A stretch of 32,571 bases of DNA from JANRIZ01 sp033764445 (GTDB taxonomy: Bacteria > Verrucomicrobiota > Verrucomicrobiia > JAWXBN01). Made by a program: the position numbers and the translations under genes. The stretch lies in assembly GCA_033764445.1 (NCBI GenBank), contig JANRIZ010000040.1, positions 1 to 32,571 on the forward strand. Reading direction: 5' to 3'. Under the pieces are notes generated by a model. It ran no database searches and was not told the DNA's origin. It saw nothing but the letters and a program-made list of their open reading frames with translations. This document shows positions 14,326-23,100 of this stretch, piece after piece (the stretch's first letter is position 1; every line of letters starts with the position of its first letter).

Positions 14326-15027
14326 ATGGCAACAAAACAAAGCAAACGATATGTGGCCGCATCGAAACTTGTCGATCCGGCCAAACGCTACAAACTTGAG
14401 GAGGCTGTCGCCCTTCTCAAGAAAATGCCGGTCACAAAGTTCAACCAGACCGTTGACCTGGCGCTGAAACTGGGGGTCGATCCCAAACAATCCGACCAGA
14501 TGGTCCGTGGCACCGCCGCCCTGCCGCATGGCAGTGGGAAGAATGTGCGGGTCCTGGTGTTTGCCAAGGGTTCCGCCGCCGAGGCCGCCCAGGCCGCCGG
14601 AGCCGAGTTTGTCGGTTATGAGGACCTGATCAAGAAGGTGAGTGAGGGATTTGCCGATTTTGATGTGGCGGTGGCGACATTGGAGGCGATGCAGGAAGTC
14701 CGCAAACTGGGCAAGGTGCTTGGACCGCGCGGTCTGATGCCCAACCCCAAGACGGGAACGGTCACCGACGACACCGCCAAGGCGGTCCGTGAGGTCAAGG
14801 CCGGGCGTGTGGAGTTCAAGCTCGACAAGGCCGGCAACCTGCACGTGCCCGCCGGCAAGGTGTCCTTTGAGGAAAAGGCCCTCGTGGAAAACCTGCGTGC
14901 GGTCATTGACGCCATCGTCAAGTCCCGTCCGGTCACCGCCAAGGGGACATTTGTTGAGAACGGGGTTCTTTCCGCAACGATGAGCCCCCGGATCCTTCTG
15001 GATCTGTCCACCTTCACCAAGAATTAA
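14326..15027 (+). CDS. rplA: 50S ribosomal protein L1
   Basis: L1 forms the mobile stalk at the ribosomal E site and is a translational repressor in many bacteria. The 233-residue length is standard. Conserved segments include KFNQTVDLALKLGVDPKQSD, RGTAALPHGSGK, and LGPRGLMPNPKTGTV, the L1 signature. CAGGAG lies eight bases upstream of the ATG. rplJ follows after 18 bases. Confidence 0.98.
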   Translation: MATKQSKRYVAASKLVDPAKRYKLEEAVALLKKMPVTKFNQTVDLALKLGVDPKQSDQMVRGTAALPHGSGKNVRVLVFAKGSAAEAAQAAGAEFVGYEDLIKKVSEGFADFDVAVATLEAMQEVRKLGKVLGPRGLMPNPKTGTVTDDTAKAVREVKAGRVEFKLDKAGNLHVPAGKVSFEEKALVENLRAVIDAIVKSRPVTAKGTFVENGVLSATMSPRILLDLSTFTKN

Positions 15028-15045
15028 CACAAGAGGAACCCACCC

Positions 15046-15552
15046 ATGAGACCCGAAAAATCCGTCCTCGTCGATGACCTGAAAAGCCGGCTCAATGCCT
15101 CCCCCTTTCTGATTGTCACCGATTACACCGGCCTGACCGTCACCCATTTCAGCGAATTGCGCAAACGCCTTCGCGGGGTGCAGGCCGACTACAAGGTCAT
15201 CAAGAACACCGCCCTGCGGATTGCCGCCGAGCAGAATGGTTTGCCCGAGCTGAAGCTTGCAGGCCAGACGGCCATTGTCACCGGCGACAGGGACATTTCC
15301 GCTGCGGCCAAGATTCTCAAGACCTTTTCCTCCGAGTTTGAAAAACCCAAAATCCGTTTCGGCGTCCTGGACCGGGCGTATCTGGACGAGAAGCAGGTCA
15401 AGGCCATTGCCGATCTGCCTTCCCGTGAGGTGCTGCAGGCCAAGTTGCTCGGGATGCTGGTGGCACCCAGCTCGGGACTTGTCCGGCTCCTCAATACGCC
15501 TGCCAGCCAGCTGGCACAGGTGCTCAAGGCCAAATCGGAGAAACAGGATTAG
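15046..15552 (+). CDS. rplJ: 50S ribosomal protein L10
   Basis: L10 anchors the L7/L12 dimers on the stalk base. The 168-residue protein has the typical N-terminus (RPEKSVLVDDLKSRL, then FLIVTDYTGLTV) and the rRNA-binding segment KVIKNTALRIA. The C-terminal helix that binds L12 follows (NTPASQLAQVLKA). AGAGGAA precedes the ATG. The spacer from rplA is only 18 bases, so the long L10 leader known from E. coli has no room here. Confidence 0.97.
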   Translation: MRPEKSVLVDDLKSRLNASPFLIVTDYTGLTVTHFSELRKRLRGVQADYKVIKNTALRIAAEQNGLPELKLAGQTAIVTGDRDISAAAKILKTFSSEFEKPKIRFGVLDRAYLDEKQVKAIADLPSREVLQAKLLGMLVAPSSGLVRLLNTPASQLAQVLKAKSEKQD

Positions 15553-15565
15553 TAAAAGACAATTT

Positions 15566-15647
15566 TCGTGCCGGGCGGGGACAACCCCTGGCCGCACGAA
15601 GGGCATCAAAACAACAGAGTCAATCGTCGCCCCGATGCCCATCGGGG
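15566..15647 (+). promoter_or_regulatory. Two hairpins in the rplJ-rplL spacer
   Basis: TCGTGC (15566-15571) pairs with GCACGA (15594-15599) around an inner GGGG/CCCC stem (15577-15580 with 15585-15588, loop ACAA). CCCCGAT (15630-15636) pairs perfectly with ATCGGGG (15641-15647) across GCCC. No T-tract follows. The 159-base spacer is unusually long for these two genes and may set the extra L12 synthesis that the 4:1 or 6:1 L12:L10 ratio requires. Confidence 0.45.
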
Positions 15648-15711
15648 TTAATTGGGAACTGCGGGTGCGGTTCCACGACGAACACTCTTTAAAGGAAAAA
15701 AGAGAAAACAT

Positions 15712-16092
15712 ATGGCAGACATCAATGCAATCGTCGATCAGCTCAGCGGATTGACCGTTCTGGAAACAGCCGAACTGGTCAAGGCCCTCGAAACCAAGTG
15801 GGGAGTCAGCGCCGCCGCCCCTGTGGCCGTGGCCGCCGCCCCTGCCGGTGGTGGAGCCGCCGCCGCTCCCGCCGAGGAGAAGACCTCCTTCAACGTCATC
15901 CTCAAGGAGGGCGGACCCAACAAGATCAATGTGATCAAGGAAGTCCGTGCCGTGACCAACCTGGGCCTCAAGGAAGCCAAGGACCTCGTGGAAGGCGCTC
16001 CCAAGCCCATCAAAGAGGGTGTCACCAAGCCCGAGGCCGAGGAGATCAAGAAGAAGATCGAAGCCGCCGGCGCCAAGGTCGAAATCCAGTAG
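15712..16092 (+). CDS. rplL: 50S ribosomal protein L7/L12
   Basis: L7/L12 forms the flexible stalk that recruits translational GTPases. The start is ATG 15712 (MADINAIVDQLSGLTVLE, 126 residues); the in-frame upstream extension lacks family similarity. The N-terminal dimerisation domain is followed by an Ala/Gly/Pro hinge (about 38-57). The globular domain has EKTSFNVILKEGGPNKINVIK and GLKEAKDLVEGAPKPIKEG. AAGGAAAAAAGAG lies upstream. Confidence 0.97.
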   Translation: MADINAIVDQLSGLTVLETAELVKALETKWGVSAAAPVAVAAAPAGGGAAAAPAEEKTSFNVILKEGGPNKINVIKEVRAVTNLGLKEAKDLVEGAPKPIKEGVTKPEAEEIKKKIEAAGAKVEIQ

Positions 16093-16116
16093 TTTCGACA
16101 CTCGTTTTCCCCGAGT

Positions 16117-16237
16117 CTCCCGTGGTGCCACTGCCTTCAGGTGGTGCCCCGGGAGGCCGGATGGGAAAACACCCTGTTCTTTGCGGGAATCCGACCCGCG
16201 TCACCAACCACGGACCTCCCGGCCCGGAAGCCGGAGG
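16117..16237 (+). promoter_or_regulatory. Hairpin cluster in the rplL-rpoB spacer (attenuator/processing candidate)
   Basis: Three stems fill the spacer. The first is CTCCCG-t-GGTGCCAC (16117-16131) with GTGGTGCC-c-CGGGAG (16141-16155), with two wobble pairs. The second is GCGGG (16183-16187) with CCCGC (16195-16199). The third is CCTCCCGGC (16215-16223) with GCCGGAGG (16230-16237), one bulge. None has a T-tract. In E. coli the same junction holds a partial attenuator and an RNase III site that lower rpoBC expression relative to rplJL; a similar role here is inference. Confidence 0.5.
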
Positions 16238-16292
16238 GAGAATCAACTGAGCAGTAAACACTGAAGGAACCACAACCCAAGGCCCCTCAAAT

Positions 16293-19200
16293 ATGATCGC
16301 GGAACGCAAGTACTTCGGGAAATACAAAGACGTCATCGAGCTGCCCAACCTCATCGAGGTCCAGCTCCAATCCTACGAGGATTTCCTCCAAATCAACGTT
16401 CCGGCCAGCAAGCGCAAGAATGTCGGTCTTCAGGCGGTTTTCAAGGAGGTGTTTCCGATCGCCAGCTATGATGAAAAGTGTTCGCTGGATTTCGCCAGCT
16501 ACAACATCGGCGAACCCAAGCTTTCCGACATTGAATCCATCCGTGAGGGTCAGACATTTTCCGCGCCCCTGTATGTGACCTTCCGTCTGAAGGATGACAA
16601 AAGCACCAAGGAGGAGACCGTCTACATGGGGGAGATCCCCCTGATGACCGATCGCGGTTCCTTTGTGGTCAACGGGGCGGAGCGTGTGGTTGTCAGCCAG
16701 CTGCACCGTTCCCCGGGCATCTGTTTTGAATCCAGCATCCATGCCAATGGAAAAACCCTTTTCGGATTCCGCATCATTCCCGACCGCGGTTCCTGGCTGG
16801 AACTGCAGTTTGACACCAACGACCTCCTGTACATCTTTCTCGACCGCCGCCGTCGCCGTCGGAAATTCCTGGCCACCACCTTCCTGCGGGCCCTGGGTTT
16901 CGGGGCGGATGCGGATATCCTGCGTCTCTTCTATGAGATCGAGGAACTGAAGCTTTCGACCAGTGTGGATGCCGATGAGATCAACACAAAGGTGCTCGTC
17001 AACGAGATCAAGGATGGTGAGATTGTGGTGGCCCGTGCGTTTGAACCCCTGTCCAAGGCGGTGCTCAAACAGTTGCTCGACCTGGGGGTCAAATCCGTCA
17101 GTGTCGTCGACATCAAGGAGGATGACACGGTCATCAAATCGCTGAAGAAGGATCCGACCCACACCGAGGAGGAGGCCCTGAAGGAGATTTACCGCCGTCT
17201 CCGGCCCGGGGATCCCCCCACGGTCACCAACGCGAAGGCCCTGATCAAACGGCTCTTTTTTGATCCCCGCCGCTACGATCTCGGTCGCGTGGGCCGTTAC
17301 AAGATGAACCAGAAGCTCTCCATGAATGTGGATGTGGAGCAGCGCACCCTCAATAACGACGACTTTGTCTCCGCCATCAAGTACCTGCTCAAGCTCAAGG
17401 CCGGTGTGGACGGGCGCATTGATGACATCGACCATCTCGGCAGCCGCCGCGTCCGGACCGTGGGCGAGCTGGTGGCCAACCAGTGTCGAGTCGGCCTCGC
17501 CCGCACGGAACGGCTGGTCAAGGAGCGCATGACGCTTTTTGACGTGAACACGGAGGGTATGACCCCCCAGAAGCTCATCAATCCCAAGGCCCTGAGTGCG
17601 GTCATCCGTGATTTCTTCGGGCGCAGCCAGCTTTCGCAGTTCATGGACCAGACCAATCCCCTGTCGGAAATGACCCACAAGCGCCGTCTTTCGGCCCTTG
17701 GACCCGGCGGACTTTCCCGGGACCGTGCCGGGTTTGAGGTGCGTGACGTGCATCCCTCCCATTACGGATTGATCTGTCCGATTGAAACCCCCGAAGGGCC
17801 CAACATCGGTCTGATCTCCTCCCTGAGCGCGTTTGCGCGCATCAACGAGTTCGGATTCCTGGAGTCCCCGTACCGAAAGGTTGTGGAGGGGCGGGTCCAG
17901 GGTGAGATCGAGTATCTGACCGCAGACCGTTCGGAGAACTATGTCATCGCACAGGCCGGTGTGCCGGTGGATGATCAGGGCCGCTACAAGGACGAACGCA
18001 TCATGGTCCGTTACAAGGGCGACTTTCTCGAGGTCGAACCCTCCAAGATCGACTACATGGACGTCTCCCCGCGCCAGCTCGTGTCGGTGGCCGCCGGGCT
18101 GATTCCCTTTCTGGAACATGACGACGCCAACCGGGCCCTGATGGGTTCGAACATGCAGCGCCAGGGGGTGCCTCTGCTCAGGAGCGAATCGCCGCTGGTG
18201 GGAACGGGCATGGAAGCCCGTGTGGCCAAGGATTCGGGCGTGGTCATCGTGGCCCAGGCGGCCGGACGGGTGGCCAGTGTCACCGGCGATGAGATCATCA
18301 TCACCGAGGACGGCAAGATTCCCGAAAGCAAAAAGCGGCTCCGGACGGATCCCGACAAGGGGATCTGGGTCTATGGCCTGCGCAAATTCATGCGTTCCAA
18401 CTCCGCCACCTGTGTCAACCAGAAGACGATCGTCTCCAAGGGGGACCACATCAAAAAGGGACAGGTCATTGCCGACGGACCCTGCACGGAGGCGGGTGAA
18501 CTGGCCCTGGGCCGCAACGTGCTGGTGGCGTTCATGCCCTGGAATGGTTACAACTTTGAGGACGCGATCCTCATTTCCGAGAAGATCGTCAAGGAGGACA
18601 TCTACACCTCCATCCATATCGAGGAGTTCGCCATCGGCGCCCGTGACACAAAGCTTGGGCCCGAGGAAATCACCCGGGACATTCCCAATGTGGGTGAGGA
18701 GGCCCTCAAGAATCTCGGTCATGACGGCGTCGTCCGTGTCGGTGCGGAGGTCAAACCCGGCGACATTCTCGTGGGCAAGATCACACCCAAGAGTGAGACG
18801 GAACTCTCCCCCGAGGAACGCCTCCTGCGTGCCATTTTCGGTGAAAAGGCCGCCGACGTCAAAGACAGTTCCCTGAAGGTGCCCTCGGGAGTGGCGGGAA
18901 TCATCATGTCCACGAAGGTGACCTCCAACAAGCCGGCCATTGAACGGGTCAAGCTTTCCGAGAATGAGGCCAAACGCCGCAAAAAGGAGATCGATGACGA
19001 TTACGACAAAAAGCGTTCCGCGCTGATGGAGGAACTGACCGAGTCCCTTTCCAACATCCTGCTCGGTGAAAAGATCCCGCTGGATGTGGTCAATGCCGAG
19101 ACCGGCGAGATCATCATTCCGGCCAACCGCAAGATCACCAAGACACTGCTTCGCAAACTGGCGACGGTGTACGATCATGTGGAAATCGATCCCAGCCCCA

Positions 19201-20081
19201 TCCGCATCAAGATCCGCGAGATCATCTCCAGCTTCGAGGGAAAATTCGAGGATTTGGACATGGACAAGGACCGTCTGATGGACGGGATCGAGAGCGGTGA
19301 CGACGTGGATCCCGGGATCATCAAGGAGGTGAAGGTGTATGTGGCCAGCAAGCGCAAACTTTCCGTGGGTGACAAGATGGCCGGACGCCATGGCAACAAG
19401 GGGGTCGTCGCCAAGATCGTCCCCGAGGAGGACATGCCCTTCCTGCCGGACGGGACGCCGGTGCAGATCGTGCTCAATCCGCTGGGCGTGCCCAGCCGCA
19501 TGAATGTCGGTCAGGTCTTGGAAACCCATCTGGGGATCGCCGCCAAAACCCTCGGGTTCAAGGTCGCGACACCGGTGTTTGATGGCATCCTTGAAAAACA
19601 GATCCGTGCCTATCTCAACGAGGCGGGTCTGGATGAGGACGGCAAGAGCTATCTTTATGACGGACGCACCGGGGAGCGTTTTGATCAGCGGATCGTGGTC
19701 GGGTACATCTACATGATGAAACTCAACCATCTGGTCGCCGACAAAATCCATGCCCGTGCGGTCGGCCCCTACTCACTGGTCACCCAGCAACCGCTGGGGG
19801 GCAAGGCCCAGTACGGCGGACAGCGTTTCGGGGAAATGGAGGTCTGGGCCATGCAGGCCTATGGGGCGGCCTACACCCTCCAGGAACTGCTCACGGTCAA
19901 GTCCGACGACAGTCAGGGTCGGACCCGCATCTACGAATCCATCGTCAAGGGGGACAGCACCCTCGACGCGGGCACACCCGAATCGTTCAATGTTCTCGTC
20001 AAGGAAATGCAGGGCCTGTGCCTGGATGTCCGCGTGAACAATTCGACCAAAAAACGTGAGGAACTCGCCGCCAACGGTTGA
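16293..20081 (+). CDS. rpoB: DNA-directed RNA polymerase subunit beta
   Basis: The 1262-residue beta subunit is close in length to chlamydial and other PVC homologues. The rifampicin-region motif SQLSQFMDQTNPL (M451-L457 at its end) continues to HKRRLSALGPGGLSRDRAGFEVRDVHPSHYG and PIETPEGPNIGLI. The positions corresponding to E. coli D516, H526 and S531 are conserved; N518 is replaced by Thr. The C-terminal part has KMAGRHGNKGVV, GGKAQYGGQRFGEMEVWA and a short tail. The ribosome binding site is weak. rpoC follows after 66 bases. Confidence 0.99.
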   Translation: MIAERKYFGKYKDVIELPNLIEVQLQSYEDFLQINVPASKRKNVGLQAVFKEVFPIASYDEKCSLDFASYNIGEPKLSDIESIREGQTFSAPLYVTFRLKDDKSTKEETVYMGEIPLMTDRGSFVVNGAERVVVSQLHRSPGICFESSIHANGKTLFGFRIIPDRGSWLELQFDTNDLLYIFLDRRRRRRKFLATTFLRALGFGADADILRLFYEIEELKLSTSVDADEINTKVLVNEIKDGEIVVARAFEPLSKAVLKQLLDLGVKSVSVVDIKEDDTVIKSLKKDPTHTEEEALKEIYRRLRPGDPPTVTNAKALIKRLFFDPRRYDLGRVGRYKMNQKLSMNVDVEQRTLNNDDFVSAIKYLLKLKAGVDGRIDDIDHLGSRRVRTVGELVANQCRVGLARTERLVKERMTLFDVNTEGMTPQKLINPKALSAVIRDFFGRSQLSQFMDQTNPLSEMTHKRRLSALGPGGLSRDRAGFEVRDVHPSHYGLICPIETPEGPNIGLISSLSAFARINEFGFLESPYRKVVEGRVQGEIEYLTADRSENYVIAQAGVPVDDQGRYKDERIMVRYKGDFLEVEPSKIDYMDVSPRQLVSVAAGLIPFLEHDDANRALMGSNMQRQGVPLLRSESPLVGTGMEARVAKDSGVVIVAQAAGRVASVTGDEIIITEDGKIPESKKRLRTDPDKGIWVYGLRKFMRSNSATCVNQKTIVSKGDHIKKGQVIADGPCTEAGELALGRNVLVAFMPWNGYNFEDAILISEKIVKEDIYTSIHIEEFAIGARDTKLGPEEITRDIPNVGEEALKNLGHDGVVRVGAEVKPGDILVGKITPKSETELSPEERLLRAIFGEKAADVKDSSLKVPSGVAGIIMSTKVTSNKPAIERVKLSENEAKRRKKEIDDDYDKKRSALMEELTESLSNILLGEKIPLDVVNAETGEIIIPANRKITKTLLRKLATVYDHVEIDPSPIRIKIREIISSFEGKFEDLDMDKDRLMDGIESGDDVDPGIIKEVKVYVASKRKLSVGDKMAGRHGNKGVVAKIVPEEDMPFLPDGTPVQIVLNPLGVPSRMNVGQVLETHLGIAAKTLGFKVATPVFDGILEKQIRAYLNEAGLDEDGKSYLYDGRTGERFDQRIVVGYIYMMKLNHLVADKIHARAVGPYSLVTQQPLGGKAQYGGQRFGEMEVWAMQAYGAAYTLQELLTVKSDDSQGRTRIYESIVKGDSTLDAGTPESFNVLVKEMQGLCLDVRVNNSTKKREELAANG

Positions 20082-20147
20082 ACCCCGTTGACGGACTCAC
20101 CCGCAACCGTCCATTAACCTTTCCCAATCCAGACCCCAAGGCACCCT

Positions 20148-23100
20148 ATGATCAAAGACACCACCGTCGAGGAACAAAGCACGAGCGAAGTCACCGAGTT
20201 GTTCGGACCCGAGGCCAAGCCGACGTTCGACCAGGTTTCCATCACCATCGCCGCCCCCGAAATCATCCGTTCGTGGTCCCGTGGCGAGGTGAAAAATCCC
20301 GAGACGATCAACTACCGCACGTTCCGTCCCGAAAAGGGCGGACTTTTCTGCGAACGCATCTTTGGTCCGACCAAGGACTGGGAGTGTGCCTGCGGAAAAT
20401 ACAAGCGGATCAAGTTCAAGAACGTGGTCTGTGACCGTTGCGGTGTCGAGGTGACCCTTTCGCGGGTCCGTCGCGAGCGCATGGGCCACATCGAGCTGGC
20501 GGTGCCGGTCACCCACATCTGGTTCTACAAGGCCATGCCCAGCAAGATCGGCCTGCTCATGGACATGAGCGCCCGTCTTCTGGAGCGCGTCATCTACTAC
20601 GAGGATTACATGGTGGTGGACCCGGGCAAGACCCCCCTCACCAAGAAACAGCTTCTGACCGAAAGCGAGTACCGTGAGGCCCTCGAACAGTACGGGGACG
20701 GGTTTGTCGCCAAAATGGGCGCCGAAGCCATCCGGGCCGTTCTCACGACCATGGACCTTTCCATCGTGGTCAAGGAACTGGAGGAGCAGCTTCTCAACAC
20801 CAAGAGCAAACAGACCAAGAAGAAGGTGTCCAAACGTCTCAAATACATCATGGGTCTGGCCCAGTCCCGCACCCGTCCCGAATGGATGATTCTGGAGGTG
20901 ATGCCCGTCATCCCCCCCGACCTCCGTCCGTTGGTTCCCTTGGAGGGCGGACGTTTTGCAACCTCCGATCTCAACGATCTCTACCGTCGTGTGATCAACC
21001 GCAACAACCGCCTCCGCAATCTGCTCCAGCTCAAGACGCCGGACGTGATCATCCGCAATGAAAAACGCATGCTTCAGGAGGCCGTCGATGCGCTTCTGGA
21101 CAATGGTCGTCACGGACGTCCGGTGACCGGCTCGGGCAACCGTCCGCTCAAGTCCCTCTCGGACATGCTCAAGGGAAAACAGGGACGTTTCCGCCAGAAT
21201 CTGCTCGGAAAACGGGTCGATTACTCGGGTCGTTCGGTCATTGTCATCGGTCCGGAGCTGCGTCTGTTCCAGTGCGGTCTCCCCAAAAAGATGGCCCTGG
21301 TGCTTTTTGAACCCTTCATCATCCGCCGCCTCAAGGAAATGTCCCTGGTGCACACGGTGCGTTCGGCCAAAAAAATGATCGAGCGTCAGGCCCCGGAGGT
21401 CTGGGATATTCTTGACGAGGTCACCCGCGGCCACTGTGTCATGCTCAATCGCGCCCCGACCCTGCACCGTCTGTCCATCCAGGCATTTGAGCCGGTCCTG
21501 ATCGAGGGGGAGGCCATCCGGATCCATCCCCTGGTCTGTACGGCCTACAATGCGGATTTCGACGGTGACCAGATGGCCGTCCATGTTCCGCTTTCGGTGG
21601 AGGCCCAGCTTGAGGCCCGCATGCTCATGATGTCGACCATGAACATCTTTTCGCCTTCCAACGGCAAACCGATCATGACCCCCTCCCAGGACATTCCCCT
21701 GGGCTGCTACTTCCTCACCCAGAATCCCCGTGCGGTCAAGGGCGAGGTGAAACCCAAACGGCTGCCGCTTTTCGGCAATCCCGATGACGTCCTGTTTGCC
21801 CTGGCCGAGGGTTCCCTGCACAAACAAAGCTGGATCAACTTCAAGAACCCGGATTTCGGCCATGACACGGTGTACGGGGACAAGTCCAAAAAGGTCCTGG
21901 AAACAACCGCCGGACGTGTGGTCTTCAATCTGATCTGGCCCCGCGAGATCGGGTTTGTCAACCGGCCCGTGCCCAAGAAGTTCCTGGGTGAGATCATCTA
22001 CCAGACCTACCAGAAGATCGGACAGCAGCGTACGGTCGACGTTCTGGACCGGCTCAAAAACACCGGGTTTGAATCCGCCACCCAGTCGGGTGTGTCCATC
22101 GGCATTGATGACATGATCATCCCCGTGGAAAAGAAGGTGGAGATCGAACGGGCCCAGAAGGAGGTCGGCGAGGTTGAAAAACAGTACCGCAACGGTGTGA
22201 TCACCGACGGCGAACGTTACAACAAGATCATCGACGTGTGGACCCATTGCCGTGACCAGATTTCAAACGTCATGTTCCGCACCCTGGACCACAACCATGG
22301 CAAGGTTGAATCCAACCCGGTCTATCTGATGGTCGATTCCGGCGCCCGCGGCAACAAACAGCAGGTCACCCAGCTGGCGGGAATCCGCGGACTGATGGCC
22401 AAACCCTCCGGCGAAATCATCGAGCGTCCGATCCTCTCGAACTTCCGCGAGGGTCTGACCACCCTCGAATACTTCATTTCCACCCACGGCGCCCGCAAGG
22501 GTCTGGCCGATACCGCCCTCAAGACGGCGGACTCGGGTTACATGACCCGCAAACTGGTGGACGTGTCCCAGGATGTGATCATCCAGCAGGAGGATTGCGG
22601 CACGGTCAACGGCATCTGGGTCCAGCCGATTTATGAGGGTGACGAGGAAATTGTCAGTCTCTCGACCCGGATCATCGGTCGTGTTTCGTGTGATGAGGTG
22701 ACCGATCCTGTCGGACGCCATGTGATTGTCGGGGCCAATGAGGTCATTGACGAGATCAAGGCCGCCGCGCTGGAGAAACTCGGCATTGAACGTCTCAAGA
22801 TCCGGTCGGTGCTCACCTGCGAGGCCAAGGAGGGGGTCTGCCGTCTGTGTTACGGACGCAACCTGGCCACGGGCAAACTGGCCAAGCTCGGCGAGGCCGT
22901 CGGCATTGTCGCGGCCCAGTCGATCGGCGAACCCGGCACCCAGCTGACCATGCGGACATTCCACATCGGTGGGACCGCCTCAAAGACATTCAAGCAGCCC
23001 ATCATCAAACTGAAGAATGACGGGTTGGTCCGTTACCACGATCTGCGCACGGTTGAATCCACCGAGGGCGGGTTTGTGGTGCTCAACAAAAACGGGACCA

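Noticed and set aside
13753..16131. 792-codon open frame antisense to rplK-rplA-rplJ-rplL
   Set aside because: Shadow of four real ribosomal protein genes; its apparent protein matches nothing recognisable.
16287..19751. 1154-codon open frame antisense to rpoB
   Set aside because: It is codon-aligned opposite a complete rpoB and arises from avoidance of TTA, CTA and TCA codons. The translation is low-complexity and has no family character.
20097..22247. 716-codon open frame antisense to rpoC, and the 633-codon frame antisense to infB (1650-3551)
   Set aside because: Same codon-bias effect opposite intact essential genes.
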